Of a stretch of 64,000 bases of DNA, positions 1 to 12,666 are shown piece by piece. Position 1 is the first letter of the stretch. Each line of letters opens with the position of its first letter. The DNA lies in the NCBI GenBank assembly GCA_032433595.1, contig JASWJB010000030.1, positions 124,001-188,000 of the forward strand. Reading direction: 5' to 3'. The notes under the pieces were generated by a model. That model was not told the origin of the DNA, made no database searches, and saw nothing but the letters and a program-made list of their open reading frames with translations. The stretch comes from Conoideocrella luteorostrata. Lineage: Eukaryota > Ascomycota > Sordariomycetes > Hypocreales > Clavicipitaceae. A program made the position numbers and the translations under genes.

Positions 1-1070
1 TGGCTTAACCGGAGTAATCCTACCATGAACGGGAATCGATCGTGTTGGTGAATATTAGTACGCATTCTTTGTTTGGTCTCTATGTATTATTCACGCTGTA
101 TGAGCGATCTGTTTTCCGGAGTTCGTGTAAAAGCTACGTCCGTTGTGTTGTTCCTTTCCTTGACTTGCAGCCTGAGCGCCGGAGTTTCATCACCTCAGCC
201 GGACTTTTTTCGTGTCAGCAACGAACATATTCCTCCGTGAAGTCAGTCATGATCTAGCCAATGGGTGGGCATTAATTCAGCCACGACTACAGCAACACGT
301 AACAACCTGCAGCTATGTTGACGGCACAAAATATGCTAGCAGCCAAGTGAGTAACGCGCCCCGTCGAACTCCGAACGGTGCTGGCTTTGGAAATGCATTG
401 GCCTTCGTTAGACATGTGAGTCGGGGCCACGTCTACGTTCGGGTGGATGCTTGCTTACTCCGTACGGAGTCCACTCACTCCTAAATAGCAATGCAGAGAG
501 GTGGAGCAGGGCGATAACAGAGTCTTTGTTACGGAGTATATATGGTTTGGTGGCCATGAGCAGGGATGCCCTGATTCAAACCCCTGCTAGCTGTTTAGTT
601 GCTCCACCAATTCTGTTTCCAACTGCCATGTTCGTCTTGGGCGCGATGCGGCTCGCTCACCATAGCGTACGAGGTATACGGAGCACTATAAATGCCAGCA
701 AGCAAAAGATTACTCCGCTCTCCGCCCAAGCGTCTGCTATTAGGCAATTTTAGTGTAGAAGGCAGGACTCAAAGTAATTCCGCCCTGCCTGGCAGTCACC
801 AGGGCTTGGATACTAGCCTGACACTTGTTTGGACGCACTTAATGAGTATCAAACTTGAACAAATCTCTCCGTGGAACTGGTCTGTCATTAAACGCATGTA
901 AGAGAACAGCTAGAAAACCTCTGAATTATCTTAATCTACCTTTTTGGTTGCATGCGCCGAAACATCTTCATCTGATGTCTTGTTCCACTTCCACCTGTAT
1001 TGCAGCGTGATTCCGTAACAGAAGCGCATGACCCTTCAGCCTGTTTGTCTGCTCAACAAGACAAGACACA
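1..1070. other. Gene-free upstream region of the polyketide synthase
   Basis: No open frame here looks like a real protein. It is the presumed 5' region of the polyketide synthase that starts at 1071. It holds a perfect 14-base palindrome at 457-470 and related half-sites near 530-540 and 674-683. No clear TATA box was singled out. Confidence 0.6.
457..470. repeat. Perfect palindrome ACTCCGTACGGAGT
   Basis: The 14 bases equal their own reverse complement. An identical copy lies at 59262-59275 and an expanded inverted repeat of the same half-site at 52530-52554. Function is unknown. It could be a protein-binding palindrome or the remnant of a small dispersed element. Confidence 0.75.
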
Positions 1071-4000
1071 ATGGGTAGCCTTGACAGTGGCATTCGGGAT
1101 GACTGGGCTACAGAGCCAATAGCTATTGTTGGCATGAGTTCCAAGTTTGCCGGAGATGCTACAAATACTGAAAAGCTCTGGCGCATGGTTGCTGAAGGGC
1201 GAAGTGGCTGGACTCCATTTCCGGCTTCCCGATTTCAGTTGGAGGGTATTTACCATCCTAATAATGAAAGACTCAACAGCGTGAGCCCTCCCTAAAGCAA
1301 GGCTTCGCAAGTAGAATCAAGAACTAATACATCGCACAGACTCATGTCAAAGGTGCACACTTTTTAGAAGAGGATGTCGGCCTGTTTGACGCAGCGTTCT
1401 TCGGATACTCGAGCGAAACAGCATCGGTAAGAGCGCACTCGACCATCTCAGTCCACCTCCAACTAACTTTGAGAACCCACAGTCCCTTGATCCTCAATAT
1501 CGACTGCAGCTAGAGTCTGTGTATGAGGCTTTGGAAAATGGTAAGATCAAGATTGCGCTTGCCTGATCCCTCACGACCAGTATTGCTAACTATTTTTGTC
1601 CTGTCTAGCTGGCTTACCAATAGCACAGATTGCGGGCTCCAACACATCTGTTTTCACAGGAGTCTTTGTGCATGACTATAGAGATGGACTACTGCGCGAT
1701 GCTGATAACCTTCCCAGGTTAATGGCGACAGGCACCGGCGTGCCTATGATGTCAAATCGAGTCTCCCATTTCTTTGATTTCCGCGGGGCAAGTATGACAA
1801 TTGAAACTGCTTGCTCTTCGGGCATGGTAGCAATGCACCAGGCAATTCAGAGTTTAAGAACCAGAGAAGCCGATATGTCTATTGTGGGTGGTGCTAATCT
1901 TACTCTAAATCCAGACATGTTCAAAGCGCTGGCATCTTCTGGGTAAGTTGAAGAGATTCCGTCTATCCGCTTCAAATCTAGCATGAATCTAACTGAATAC
2001 ACACAAGATTCTTGTCGGGCGATGGAAAATCATACGCTTTCGATTCTCGAGCAAGTGGATACGGACGTGGTGAAGGTGTTGCGACCATTGTAATAAAACG
2101 CTTGGGGGATGCCTTGCAAGCCGGAGATCCGATTCGTGCCGTTATTCGTGAATCGATGCTCAACCAAGACGGGAAAACTGAAACCATCACAACTCCAAGT
2201 TTGGAAGCTCAAGAAGCTTTAGTTCGGGGATGCTATAGGAAAGCCGGCTTGGATCCGCGGGATACGCAGTACTTTGAAGCACATGGCACAGGCACGCAGG
2301 CCGGAGACACCGTCGAGGCAAGAGCCATCGCAACCGTCTTTGCAGCTGATCGCGAGCCACTACTCATCGGCTCTATCAAGACGAACCTTGGTCACACGGA
2401 AGCCGCGAGCGGGTTGGCAAGTATCATCAAGACGGTATTGGCCTTGGAAAAGGGTGAAATTCCGCCCTCAATAAATTTCGAGAAGCCCAACCCAAAGCTT
2501 TCTTTAGAAGAGTGGAACCTCAAACTAGTCAGGAACCTAGAGAAATGGCCCATGACCTCGGTTCGACGGGCTTCAATAAATAATTTTGGATACGGAGGAG
2601 CTAACGCACATATCATCATGGAGGATAGCACTGCCTGGGTTCCGGCTGGTACTAGCAAAAATGGGCATTGTAATGGATACACAAATGGGAACACCAATGG
2701 GAACACCAATGGGAACATGAATGGGAACACCAATGGAAACACCAATGGGCTCGACATTGCGGAGAGACAAGTCACGGCACACGACAAATTATCCTACCTC
2801 AACCCCGGGAATTCCAAGGTTTTCGTCCTGAGTGGAAAGGATGAACAAGCTTGCCAAAAGATGGTATCTAATCTTGGGATATTTCTAGAGGAAAACAAAA
2901 CATCGCAATCAGATGCGGAAGGATTTTTAGAAAATCTCGCTTACACCCTGGGTCAACGCCGGACCCGGTTCCCATGGGTTGCAGCGCACCCTGTTCCGAT
3001 GAACGAGGGAGTCGACGCAGTCATCCAGACACTCCAATCACCCAAGTTTAAGCCCAACCGGAGCTCTCGTCAGCCTCGAGTCGGTATGGTATTTACCGGT
3101 CAAGGTGCTCAGTGGCACGCCATGGGAAGAGAGCTCGTGACTGAGTATCCAGTCTATAAAGCTTCATTAGAGCTAGCTGAGTCATATCTGAAGGAGTTTG
3201 GCGCTGGTTGGTCTTTAATGGAAGAGCTCTCGCGCGATGCTGACTCAACCCGGATCAATGACGTTGGTCTCAGTACTCCAATTTGCGTTGCCGTGCAAAT
3301 CTCGCTAGTACATTTGCTCCGTGACTGGAACATCGCGTCAGTTGCAGTTGCAAGTCACTCGAGCGGAGAGATCGCCGCGGCATATGCCGTCGGGGCTCTC
3401 AGCTATCGCGCGGCGATGGCGTTCTCGTATTATCGCGCAGTCCTAGCCGCAGATAAAAGCTTACGGGGCCCGGTACAAGGCGGCATGATTGCCGTTGGAC
3501 TAGGGCTGGAGGATACAGAATCTTACTTGAAACGACTGAAGTCGGGAGGCAAAGCTGTGGTGGCATGTATCAATAGCCCTTCCAGCATCACAGTTGCTGG
3601 AGATCTGTCCGCTGTTGCAGAGCTGGAAGAACTAGCCAAAGACGAGGGGGTGTTCGCTCGCCGCTTAAAGGTAGACACAGCCTGGCACTCGCATCATATG
3701 GCTCCTATCGCGAATGTGTACGTCGAGGCACTGGAACGCATTCAAACCAAGGTCCACGAGAACGACCGTGTGAAACCAATCGCATTCTCGTCTCCAGTGA
3801 CGGGTGGGCGTATAACCAATCTCAAGCAAATTGCGTGTCCGGAGCACTGGGTTGAGAGTCTAATCCAGCCAGTGCAGTTCGTTTCTGCCTTCACTGACAT
3901 GGTCCTGGGCGAGACAGGTACTTCTGCCTCCAACGTGGATGTCGTCATCGAGATTGGTCCGCATACTGCACTGGGAGGGCCAATCCAGCAGATCCTAGCG

Positions 4001-7000
4001 CTGCCCGAGTTCACAGAACTGAAGATTCCATACTACGGTTCTCTTGTGCGCAAGACAAGTGCAAGAGACAGTATGCAGGCCCTTGCAGCTAACCTGTTAC
4101 AGGAAGGTTGCCCTATCGACATGGAAGCTGTGAACTTTGCCAACGGAAGAGGCCAGCACGTGAAGGTACTGACCGAACTACCAACCTATCCTTGGAATCA
4201 TCAAGTCAGGCACTGGGTAGAACCAAGATTCAACAGGGCACTTCGCGAGCGGTCTCAGCCGCCGCACGACCTCCTAGGTTCCCTCGTGGAGGGATCAAAT
4301 CCTGAGACACCATCGTGGCGACACATTCTCCGCATTGCCGATTCCCCATGGACAAGGGACCATGCTATCCAATCCAATGTAGTTTACCCTGCCGCAGGTT
4401 ACATTTGCCTCGCCATCGAGGGAATCCGACAACTCACGGCAATGAATCGGGGGGTCAACAGTGAAAACATATCAGGGTACCGCCTACGGGACGTAGATTT
4501 TTTGCAGGCTCTTATGATACCAGATAATTCAGATGGTATAGAGATACAAACAAGCATGCGTCCAGCTAACGGTAAGGATATTGGTTTACAGGGTTGGAAG
4601 CACTTTGAGGTCTGGAGCGTTACTGGAGACAATCGGTGGACGCAACACGCCAAAGGTTTGCTCTTTGTTGAATTCGAAGGCACTTCTCCAAATGCATCAA
4701 ACCAAGCAGCACGCCATGGTGACATCAAGGGCTACACACGCCACATCCTCCCGTCTGACCTGTTCTCCAACCTGAGAGCCCTTGGCATTTCCCACGGGCC
4801 CATGTTTCAAAACATGAAGAGTATTCTTCAATCTGGATCAGAAATGCGTAGCATTGTCACCATGGCCGTGGCCGACACATCAACTCCAAACGATCTTCCA
4901 CGCGACCATGTTGTGCACCCCGTCACTTTGGATTCGATCATCACCGCTCCGTACTCCACAGTCCCAGGAGCTGCTGCTCGAGAAATTGCGGCGAAAGTGC
5001 CCAGATCCGTTGACAGTGTATGGGTGTCTAGCAAGATTCACAACGCGGCAGGCCATCTTTTCAAGACGGATTCTATGCTCACTCGCGATGATAGCCACGG
5101 GATGGCTGCCGACGTATTGGTCTCTAACAATGATGATGCGGACGTTGTGCTAGAATTGAAAGGTTTCACGTATCAGTCATTGGGGCGCAATGTGTTACTT
5201 CAGCAAGAGAAGCCATGGGAGAACGAATTGTGCAACAAAGTGGATTGGGCCCTAGATATCTCTTTCCGGTCAGCTGCTACATTGGCCTTCATCAAGGATA
5301 AGCTGGAATTGAGCTCTGAGGGCCGAGAGGATGACTTGACTAAAGACATCTGGCGAGTTTGCATTTATTATATACAAAAGGCGCTACTCACTGTGGACCC
5401 CACCAGCGTGGACAAGATGGCATCTCACCATGCCAGGTATTATGGATGGATGAAGAGCATAATCCAGCAGACAGCTTCCAATAAGTTACTGGATAAGAGT
5501 GCCGACTGGCTATCGGATACAGAGCAAGAAAGGCAGCGTCAGATCGATCATGTCGCCATCTCTGGGGGCATTGGCGAGATGATTACCCGCTTAGGTGCTC
5601 AACTGCCAGCCATCCTCGAGGGCCATGCAGCACCGCTCGATGTCGAGGCCCAAGATGGCATATTGTCCAATTTACTAATTGACAGTCCTCAATTGAAACG
5701 TACGGGCTCGCAGCTGGGTGGGTTATTACGCCACATAGTGCACAAGAATCCCCGAGCCCGAATACTGGAAATTGGTGCCAGTCACGGCGCCGTTACGCGA
5801 CACGCCCTTCATGCACTGTATGACCCTGAGTCGGGTGGCCCCAATGCCTCATTGTATCACTACACAGATGTCTCGACGGCTCTATTGGAAGAGGCAAGAG
5901 AGAATTTCGCGTCCTGGAGCAATCTGCTCTCATTTGATACGCTCGATATCGAGCGCAATCCAGCAGCCCAGGGGTTTACGGGCGCTGCCTACGACGTTGT
6001 GATCGCATCTCATGTCCTTCACCTCACCAAAAATGTAAGCAAGTCGCTAGAGAATGTTCGAAGTCTCCTCGAGCCCGGAGGCACTTTGCTTTTAGTTGAG
6101 GATGTACGAGATTCTGTCGCTGTTCAATTTGTACAAGGCCTGCTCCCCGGGTGGTGGCATGCTGAAGAACCCGAGAGACAAAACGGCCCTCTCATAAATT
6201 CTGCCTCGTGGGATATTCATCTTCGCAAAGCGGGCTTTTCTGGAGTAGAAATCGATCTCTCCAACGAAGCAAAACATGAAACTGCCACTTCGACCGTTAT
6301 GATGTCAACAGTGTCACGGTCTCTGCCCTTGCGCCTTCTTGTCGACATGCCAAAGATAGTCATCGTTACAAGTCGCAAGGCCGGAACCCCTCCGTCTAAC
6401 TGGCTGAGCGGTCTCCAAGAATCCATCGCAGCTCTCTCACGAGAGGGGCCAAAAAGCCTGCCCGTGGTACAAGAGCTCGAGTCCTCCACCGCCACAGCTG
6501 AATGGTACGCTGACAAGATTTCTATTTTCATTGGTGAGATCGATGAACCCATGTTGTACAACCTTGATGAGCCGTCTTTAGACGGCATTCGGGCAATTGG
6601 GACCGGCAGCAAGGGGTTGCTATGGGTGACTCGAGGTGGCGCCATTGACTGTGAACGACCCGATCTCAGTCTTGCCCCAGGATTTGTCCGCGCACTACGC
6701 AACGAATATATTGGTCGAAAACTCTTGACATTGGATCTGGATCCCAAGGGTCCATTATGGTCGGACACTGGCATATCTGCCATCGTGGACGTGTTGCAAG
6801 CCGCCTTCAGCAAGAGCAACGATGCGTCTACATCAGCGAAGGGCCCAGTCGAATTCGAATTCGCTGAGCGAAACGGCATGATTTTTGTACCGCGATTGAG
6901 ACACGACGTGCTCAAGAACCAGAAACTATGTTTCAATGCCGTCGACACACAAAAAAGCGAGCCGCTTGAGGCTTTGCATCAATCAGATCGGCCGCTGTGT

Positions 7001-9207
7001 TGGCATCCGGACTCGTTGGCTTTCAGGGATGACACATATGCCAACAGTTGTCGTGATTCAATGCCTCCTAGCTTGATAGAAATTGAACCCAGGGCGTATG
7101 GTGCCAGCTTGAGCGGGCAGGATGGCCACATCACTGGCTACGAGTGCGCAGGCATCGTGACCCGGGTTGGGAGCGATGGAGCTGCCCAAGGTTACGCAGT
7201 CGGCGATCGCGTGGTCTGTATCTTGCGCCAGTCATCTTTTGCCAGCCACGCCATGGCCGAGTGGACCTCGACAATCCAAATACCGACTGATATCAGCTTC
7301 GCAAAGGCAGCATCCCTTCCTTCGGCATTCCTGACTGCGTATTTCTCTCTCGTAGAGATTGCCAGGTTGCGTCGCACTCAATCTACCTTGATTCATGACG
7401 CGGCTGGCGATGTCGGCCAGGCCGCTATCATGATTGCTCAGCTTCTTGGGGCCGAAGTATATGTAACGGTGGGCAATTCCAAGGAGCGGGAATTTGTCGG
7501 GCAGAGGTACAATATTCCAGCCAGCCATATCTTTCACAGTCATAATGCGTCATTTGTGGGTGACACGTTGCGAGCAACCGAGGGCCGAGGGGTGGATGTG
7601 GTTCTCAATTCCCTAACCGGCGCCCTTTTGCAAGAGAGCTTCAGTCTCATTGCGCCGCTCGGTCACTTCATCGAGCTTGGCAGACGTGATCTAGAGTCAA
7701 ACAGCAATCTCGAGATGAGACCATTTGCCCGCTCAATATCCTTCTCGGCCGTCAATATTCCCAGCCTATTGGAGCATAGAAAGTTGGAGGTTCATCGTTG
7801 CCTCGAAGAGGTGGTGAAACTTCTGAAGGCCCAGTCCGTGAAACCTGTGCAACCAATTACCAGCTATCCAATCAGCGATATCTCTGAGGCATCTCGTTTA
7901 TTACAAACGGAACCGCAGACAGGCAAGATAGTCCTCTTGGTTGATCCTGAGGATAAAGTGCCTGTCGCGTCACTATCCGCAACAGCCAAACTCTCTAGTG
8001 ACGCGTCGTATTTGATTGTAGGTGGCAACGGTGGGCTGGGGCAATCCGTTGCGCACTGGCTGGTGTCGCGCGGAGCCAGAAATATTATCTTACTATCACG
8101 TAGCGCGGCCGAAAGCAAGAAGACAGCAACATTGGCTGAAGAGCTGCATCAGGCTGGATGCCGTCGGGTCTTACCAGTCAGCTGTGATGTCGCCAACGAG
8201 GACGACTTGGCCAAGGCGATTGATACGTGCTCGGAGGAAGGATTGCCACCCATTCGAGGCGTCATCCACGCCGCTTTTGTTCTTCGCGTAAGTGTTCATA
8301 GACGATGCTAGCATCTACTAAATTCCCCGAGCAATTAGCTAACCCAGCGTGTTTGATCATGTAGGACTCTTTCGTAGAGAAGATGACTCTCGACGACTAC
8401 CAGCGCACAACGCAAAGCAAAGTCGCCGGAGCCTGGAACTTACACAACCAGTTCAATCTGCCAGGCGACCTCGACTTCTTTGTGTTATTCTCTTCGATCA
8501 ACGGAATTCTTGGTTACGCTAGCCAGGCTGCATATTCAGCAGCCGGTGCGTACGAGGATGCCCTGGCCCATTGGCGCGTCAAGCACTGCGACCTCCCCGG
8601 TGTCTCTATCGATCTCTCCGTTGTCAACGCGGTCGGCTACGTGGCCGAGGCGGGTGCAGCCGAAACACTACGCAAATCTCTTGTCAAGGCAGGGAGACAG
8701 GTCATTGACGAAGACCATGTGCTTTCCTCGCTTGACTGGGCCATTCTCCATCCGAAGGACGCGCAGTTCATCGTGGGCGGCATCAACTCGGGTCCCGGCC
8801 CTCACTGGGATGTCGACGGCGACCTGGGACGCGACATGCGTCTCCTGGGGCTCAAATACAGGCCACCTTCCGAATCTGCTCAAGGCCAACTGCAGCAAGA
8901 CGCCTCCGATTCATTGGCCGCCAAGATGGCAGTGTGCACATCGCGGGATGAAGCCGTTCGGGTGGTCGGATATGCCATGGCTGAAATGTTGGCAGACATG
9001 TTCCTCGTTCCCGCCGAGGACATTGACTTGAGCGAGTCTCCGTCCCAGCAGGGCATCGACTCTCTCGTGGCAGTTGAGGTTCGCAATATGCTGTTTAGCC
9101 AAGCCGGTGCAGAGCTATCCATCTTCAATATCATGCAGAGCCCAAGTCTGGCTACCTTGGCAGCGGATGTTGTTGATCGAAGTACTCATGTCAAATTCGA
9201 CGCGTAG
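1071..9207 (+). CDS. Highly reducing type I polyketide synthase (KS-AT-DH-MT-ER-KR-ACP)
   Basis: Iterative synthase that would build a reduced, possibly methylated polyketide chain. Six exons: 1071-1280, 1340-1426, 1483-1540, 1609-1942, 2008-8287 and 8365-9207, giving 2603 residues, normal for the family. KS has Cys187 in TACSSG, His322 and His359. AT has nucleophile Ser681, but the motif reads SHSSG instead of GHSxG. DH has His1015 and Asp1205, with Ser1019 replacing the usual Gly and Thr1209 the usual Gln. The methyltransferase glycine loop near 1484-1490 reads EIGASHG instead of ExGxGxG. ER is near 1940-2220, with GDVGQAA in its nucleotide loop. KR has GGNGGLG near 2235 and Tyr2380, but Gly2384 where Asn is usual. 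The ACP carries Ser2556 in GIDSL. There is no terminal thioesterase, reductase or carnitine acyltransferase domain, so release needs another protein, and none was recognised nearby. A tandem Asn-Gly linker separates KS and AT. It converges on the adjacent Zn2Cys6 regulator. Class is certain; the product is unknown. Confidence 0.95.
2684..2749 (+). repeat. 12-base in-frame tandem repeat coding Asn-Gly linker
   Basis: About five and a half copies of a 12-base unit close to AATGGGAACACC, with a few substitutions. It encodes an Asn/Thr/Gly-rich stretch at about residues 448-477 of the polyketide synthase, in the linker between KS and AT. Copy number is a multiple of the codon length, so expansion would keep the frame. 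Confidence 0.85.
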
Positions 9208-9786
9208 CGGTATATTATTTCCTAGTAACACTTCGTAGCTGGATCCGGTTTGGCGGGGCAGCGCTTCTCTGTGGGGTAAATCTTTGAGCAGGGGGAACAG
9301 GTTAGGGAGGGGTGGCAGGGTGTTGCCGCATCCCGTTTCTATTTTTTCGTGTTCGAGTACTTTAAAGTTGCAGATATTTTTTATAGAAGGTAGACAGGGT
9401 TGTGATATGTTTTCTTTTACTTTCCTTCCCTCAGAAGGCTATATCTCTCAAATTTGATCGTCCTTAATGTCAGTTTGCACTAGCGTGAACAGGGTACGTC
9501 TACCCACGTAGAAAAGTTCTCCAAAATGTTCACATATTTGGACGCGTCATGCGAGTTCTGTCATGGTCATGCACGCTGCGAATTGGTTCATCTCTTGAAA
9601 ACAGTTTCACATTTATACATGTAAGATATATTAGTATTTAATACGGCTTTATCTGACTAAAGGAGCGGAACTCCTGTTGTTTTGCCGTACTTATCGCCTC
9701 CAGAGCAACTAGTGGTGGGGCGGTCTTAGAGTGTAGGTAAACACTTGAGTAGGTATACAGCAACACGCGACAGTAGCAACTATCAC
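9208..9786. other. Convergent 3' region between PKS and regulator
   Basis: Short gap between the stop codons of the plus-strand synthase and the minus-strand regulator. It presumably holds both 3' untranslated ends and terminators. No coding signal seen. Confidence 0.6.
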
Positions 9787-12103
9787 TCACTGTATATCAA
9801 AGAAATCATCTGTGCCGAAAAGGTAATTGTTGAAATCAAGACCAAAGTCCTGGAAAATGTCTTCCATGAGGAAGTCGTCAGCACCCTCGTCGGGCTGTAC
9901 AGATTCTCCGCCGTCAGATTTTGGCTTCCGCGTCTCCAGAATCCTTGTCGATAGAGTCTCAAATATCGCGATGCATTGCTGAACATATGCACTCAGGTGT
10001 ACATGCGATCGAAGGGTTGACATAACATCGCGCCAAGACTGCGATATGGACTCATCAAATAGCTCTGGCGTGAACATGGCTGCGAGGAACGTGATCCCCG
10101 CAATGTGTAGATAATAGATGCGATACCACCATGGGAGGAGACCGATTGACTCCCCTGGCTCAAGTGTGTCGATAATCAGTGATGTTACCCTCTGCGCCGT
10201 CTCGACGCACATGGCAGCACATTCTTTGAGAAGTCGATCACTCAGGCTAGAGGACTTGCGCGACTCTGGCGGTCCCGCGGTGGGGGTGTGGGTTTTCACG
10301 GAGTAGAAGCGCGCAAGCAACGGTCGGTATAGAAAGATACGAGTGTGCAGAAGACTATAGAACAGTATGAGTATGGGAGTGTATTAGTGTGCAGAAGACG
10401 ACTCAGGGAAGACCTAATGGATGAGGGAACAGAGGTAATATCTGCTTACCGGAGATGAAGCAAGCACCGCTCGGATTTAGATGTCTTGTCGCTGACCATT
10501 CGAAGGTTCTGTAGCTTCCAATCGTTGGGAAGGTCATGTTCCCATTTATTGAGGCAAGCTTCTAGTTGTACCGCCACCGCGTGGTATTCATCTTGCTGAT
10601 AAAGACGTGGTAAGCCCAACTTGTTAGCCACGCTGTTTCGAGTCTGTGTTTGTGCAAGCTGGATTTGAGAGCCAATCTCGAAAAGTTCCAAGCCCCGTGT
10701 AATTTGGTCGGAATTTTCTCCGCTCCGTTCATGATTGCTTCTTGAAGGCGTCGAGTTCGCCCGACTTGGTAAGGGAATGAGCGATGGCGCCGACGTGCGG
10801 CCAAGTGACCACGACACACATCTGGCTTCTGGTTAGAGGTTGCTGTGACATCCGTTTGAAGTGCATCTTACCGATCTAACGCAACGCAGCTAGCCCAGAC
10901 CTTGCGCCTCAACCGGTGATCTTGGGAAGCCTCTTTTTCCGAGGACGGCTCCGGCAGGTGGCAGCATAGGCTTTGAGCAATTCGTATCGCCAAACCCGCT
11001 GTCATCCACGTCTTTTGTTGATTGTTGGTGCAGTGGAGATATCGGTTCATAAGCATCAGGCACTGCACTAGTTCGAGAGATCCGGGTGTCCATAAGACTG
11101 CCTCGGGACGAAGTAGTGCCCATGCATGTTGAAAGTAGCGGTTCCCCTCTTGATCCCGTTTTTGCAGCGGCATGGACTCTTGTCTTTGTACCGCTAGCGC
11201 AAAAACAACATTCAGTATGCTTAGCCAGATATCACGGTCGGCGTTGAGTGGCTCTCCTGGCTTCGAGTATAACGCGTTGTAATCGCGAAAAAAGAGTTCC
11301 CGATCCAGTATGGGCTCCATTGGATGAACATATTGCCAGTATATACCGACGAGGATGTCAGCATATGCCCGCGGGGGCAATTCAGCCGCAAAATTGAGGA
11401 CGCGATATGGAGCATGTAAATCAATCTCTCCGAACAAAGGTGCGTCGACAAATGGGACAAGATTTGAAGTAGCAGCGGGGGCAAGCCCGGCTCTGACATC
11501 GATTGCAGCGGCGACTTCGCCAGCGAACCGTCCATGGGCTGTATAGTACGCGCGATTGTTGTCTGTGTCCAACTCCTTCTCCTCTTCCACGAGTTCCGGC
11601 CTTGTATACGACCTGCTTGTCGACGTCGTTGAATCGGTGCCCGGCGTTAACGGTGTGTCGAACGACGGGCGGCACGCCGGTGGGGACGCTGAGACAATGG
11701 GAACATGACTACGAAATGAAACTGCGTCTTCAACTTGGCGTTTGTGCTTGACTTGCTGGCTAACAATGGCGGCGGAAGAGCTGCGGATGTTCGGACACGT
11801 CTTTCTCTCCGCGGAGTACCTGGCGCACGCTACAAACACAACATGTTGTAATTAGTCTCCATACAAATGACAGAACGGCGACTGCAGTAATGGAGGAAAT
11901 GAAAATAAATAAATAAAAGTCAAAATAAATAAAAGTATGCAAGGAATAACGGGCAGCGGGAAAGAAATACCAGGACGACTGCCATCGCATTTGACCTTTC
12001 TCAGGCGGCAAGGGTGACAAGCATTGGATGTCCTGAGTCGTGGTCGAAGCACTGGTTTTGAGGGGATATTTTGGTGTACATCATGGGGAAAAGTCGGGGC
12101 CAT
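9787..12103 (-). CDS. Zn2Cys6 fungal transcription factor, likely cluster regulator, with an atypical zinc cluster
   Basis: Minus-strand exons 12103-11971, 11829-10872, 10821-10450 and 10354-9787 give 676 residues. The N-terminal cluster has Cys29, Cys32, Cys39, Cys46 and Cys56 at exact canonical spacing, but position 49, the fifth ligand, is Tyr (codon at 11816-11818). A basic region follows, then the fungal-specific regulatory domain from about residue 180, recognisable by motifs such as YVHPMEPILD and the VWASCVALDR segment split by intron 2. The ATG at 12103 is the first in-frame one; upstream sequence offers only GTG. The gene sits between a reducing PKS and a divergent MFS exporter, the usual place for a pathway regulator. 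The missing ligand could weaken zinc binding, so the protein may be a weak or dead regulator. The family call is firm; the role in this locus is inference. Confidence 0.9.
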
Positions 12104-12666
12104 GGTGACACCTGTATCTCGTATCACATTGGCTGCGAGATTCCGCTGCCGATCTCATTAAAGTTGAGTTGAAGAAACCAAATGGCAGTGGTAGAGCAGC
12201 AAACAGGTCAACCGCGGTGTCAAATTGTCCGAAAGCCTGCAAGATTCCCAGGTCCTTTTACCAAATGCCAATCACGAGATGCTCCGCCCGAGAAGAGCCC
12301 CGCCACGGCAAGACACATGGTTGGCTGAAATTTCCGGACCAAACGGAGTTTCCTTGGTGCGCGATAGGCAGGATGACAAATGTCCAGTGGGATGGTGAAG
12401 AACGCGCTCAGAGCGCTGTAATCCAAGAGTGGGCCTGACGCCATGCCTTCTGCTAGAGACGAGAGATAGCACTAACTAGCCAATCATATGCGTTTCCGGC
12501 CGACTGCCTATTGCATGAAGGAAGGATTCATACATAAATGATGCCGGCACGTAGTTTTTATAACAAGGCAATCGCGCCATTGTACCGACCGAATATGGCC
12601 TTGGTCTTGCGATCTTCTGCATTCAGTTTTGAAAACATCCTTTAGTCGCTCATAATTGACAGAAGA
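12104..12666. promoter_or_regulatory. Divergent promoter of regulator and MFS exporter
   Basis: About 560 bases lie between the start codons of the minus-strand regulator and the plus-strand exporter. The stretch contains ACCGCGGT at 12211-12218, an inverted CGG-type palindrome of the kind Zn2Cys6 proteins bind, and further CGG triplets near 12333-12346 and 12495-12500. A TATA-like TTTTTATAAC lies near 12555-12565. Binding is inference. Confidence 0.45.

Noticed and set aside
6217..6948. Minus-strand open frame of 243 codons inside the PKS
   Set aside because: Lies fully within the continuous PKS frame and shows no domain; a shadow of the coding strand.
2008..8287. RIP as the cause of the PKS motif changes
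   Set aside because: The altered codons need more than single CpA to TpA changes, and the frame has no stops over 6 kb.
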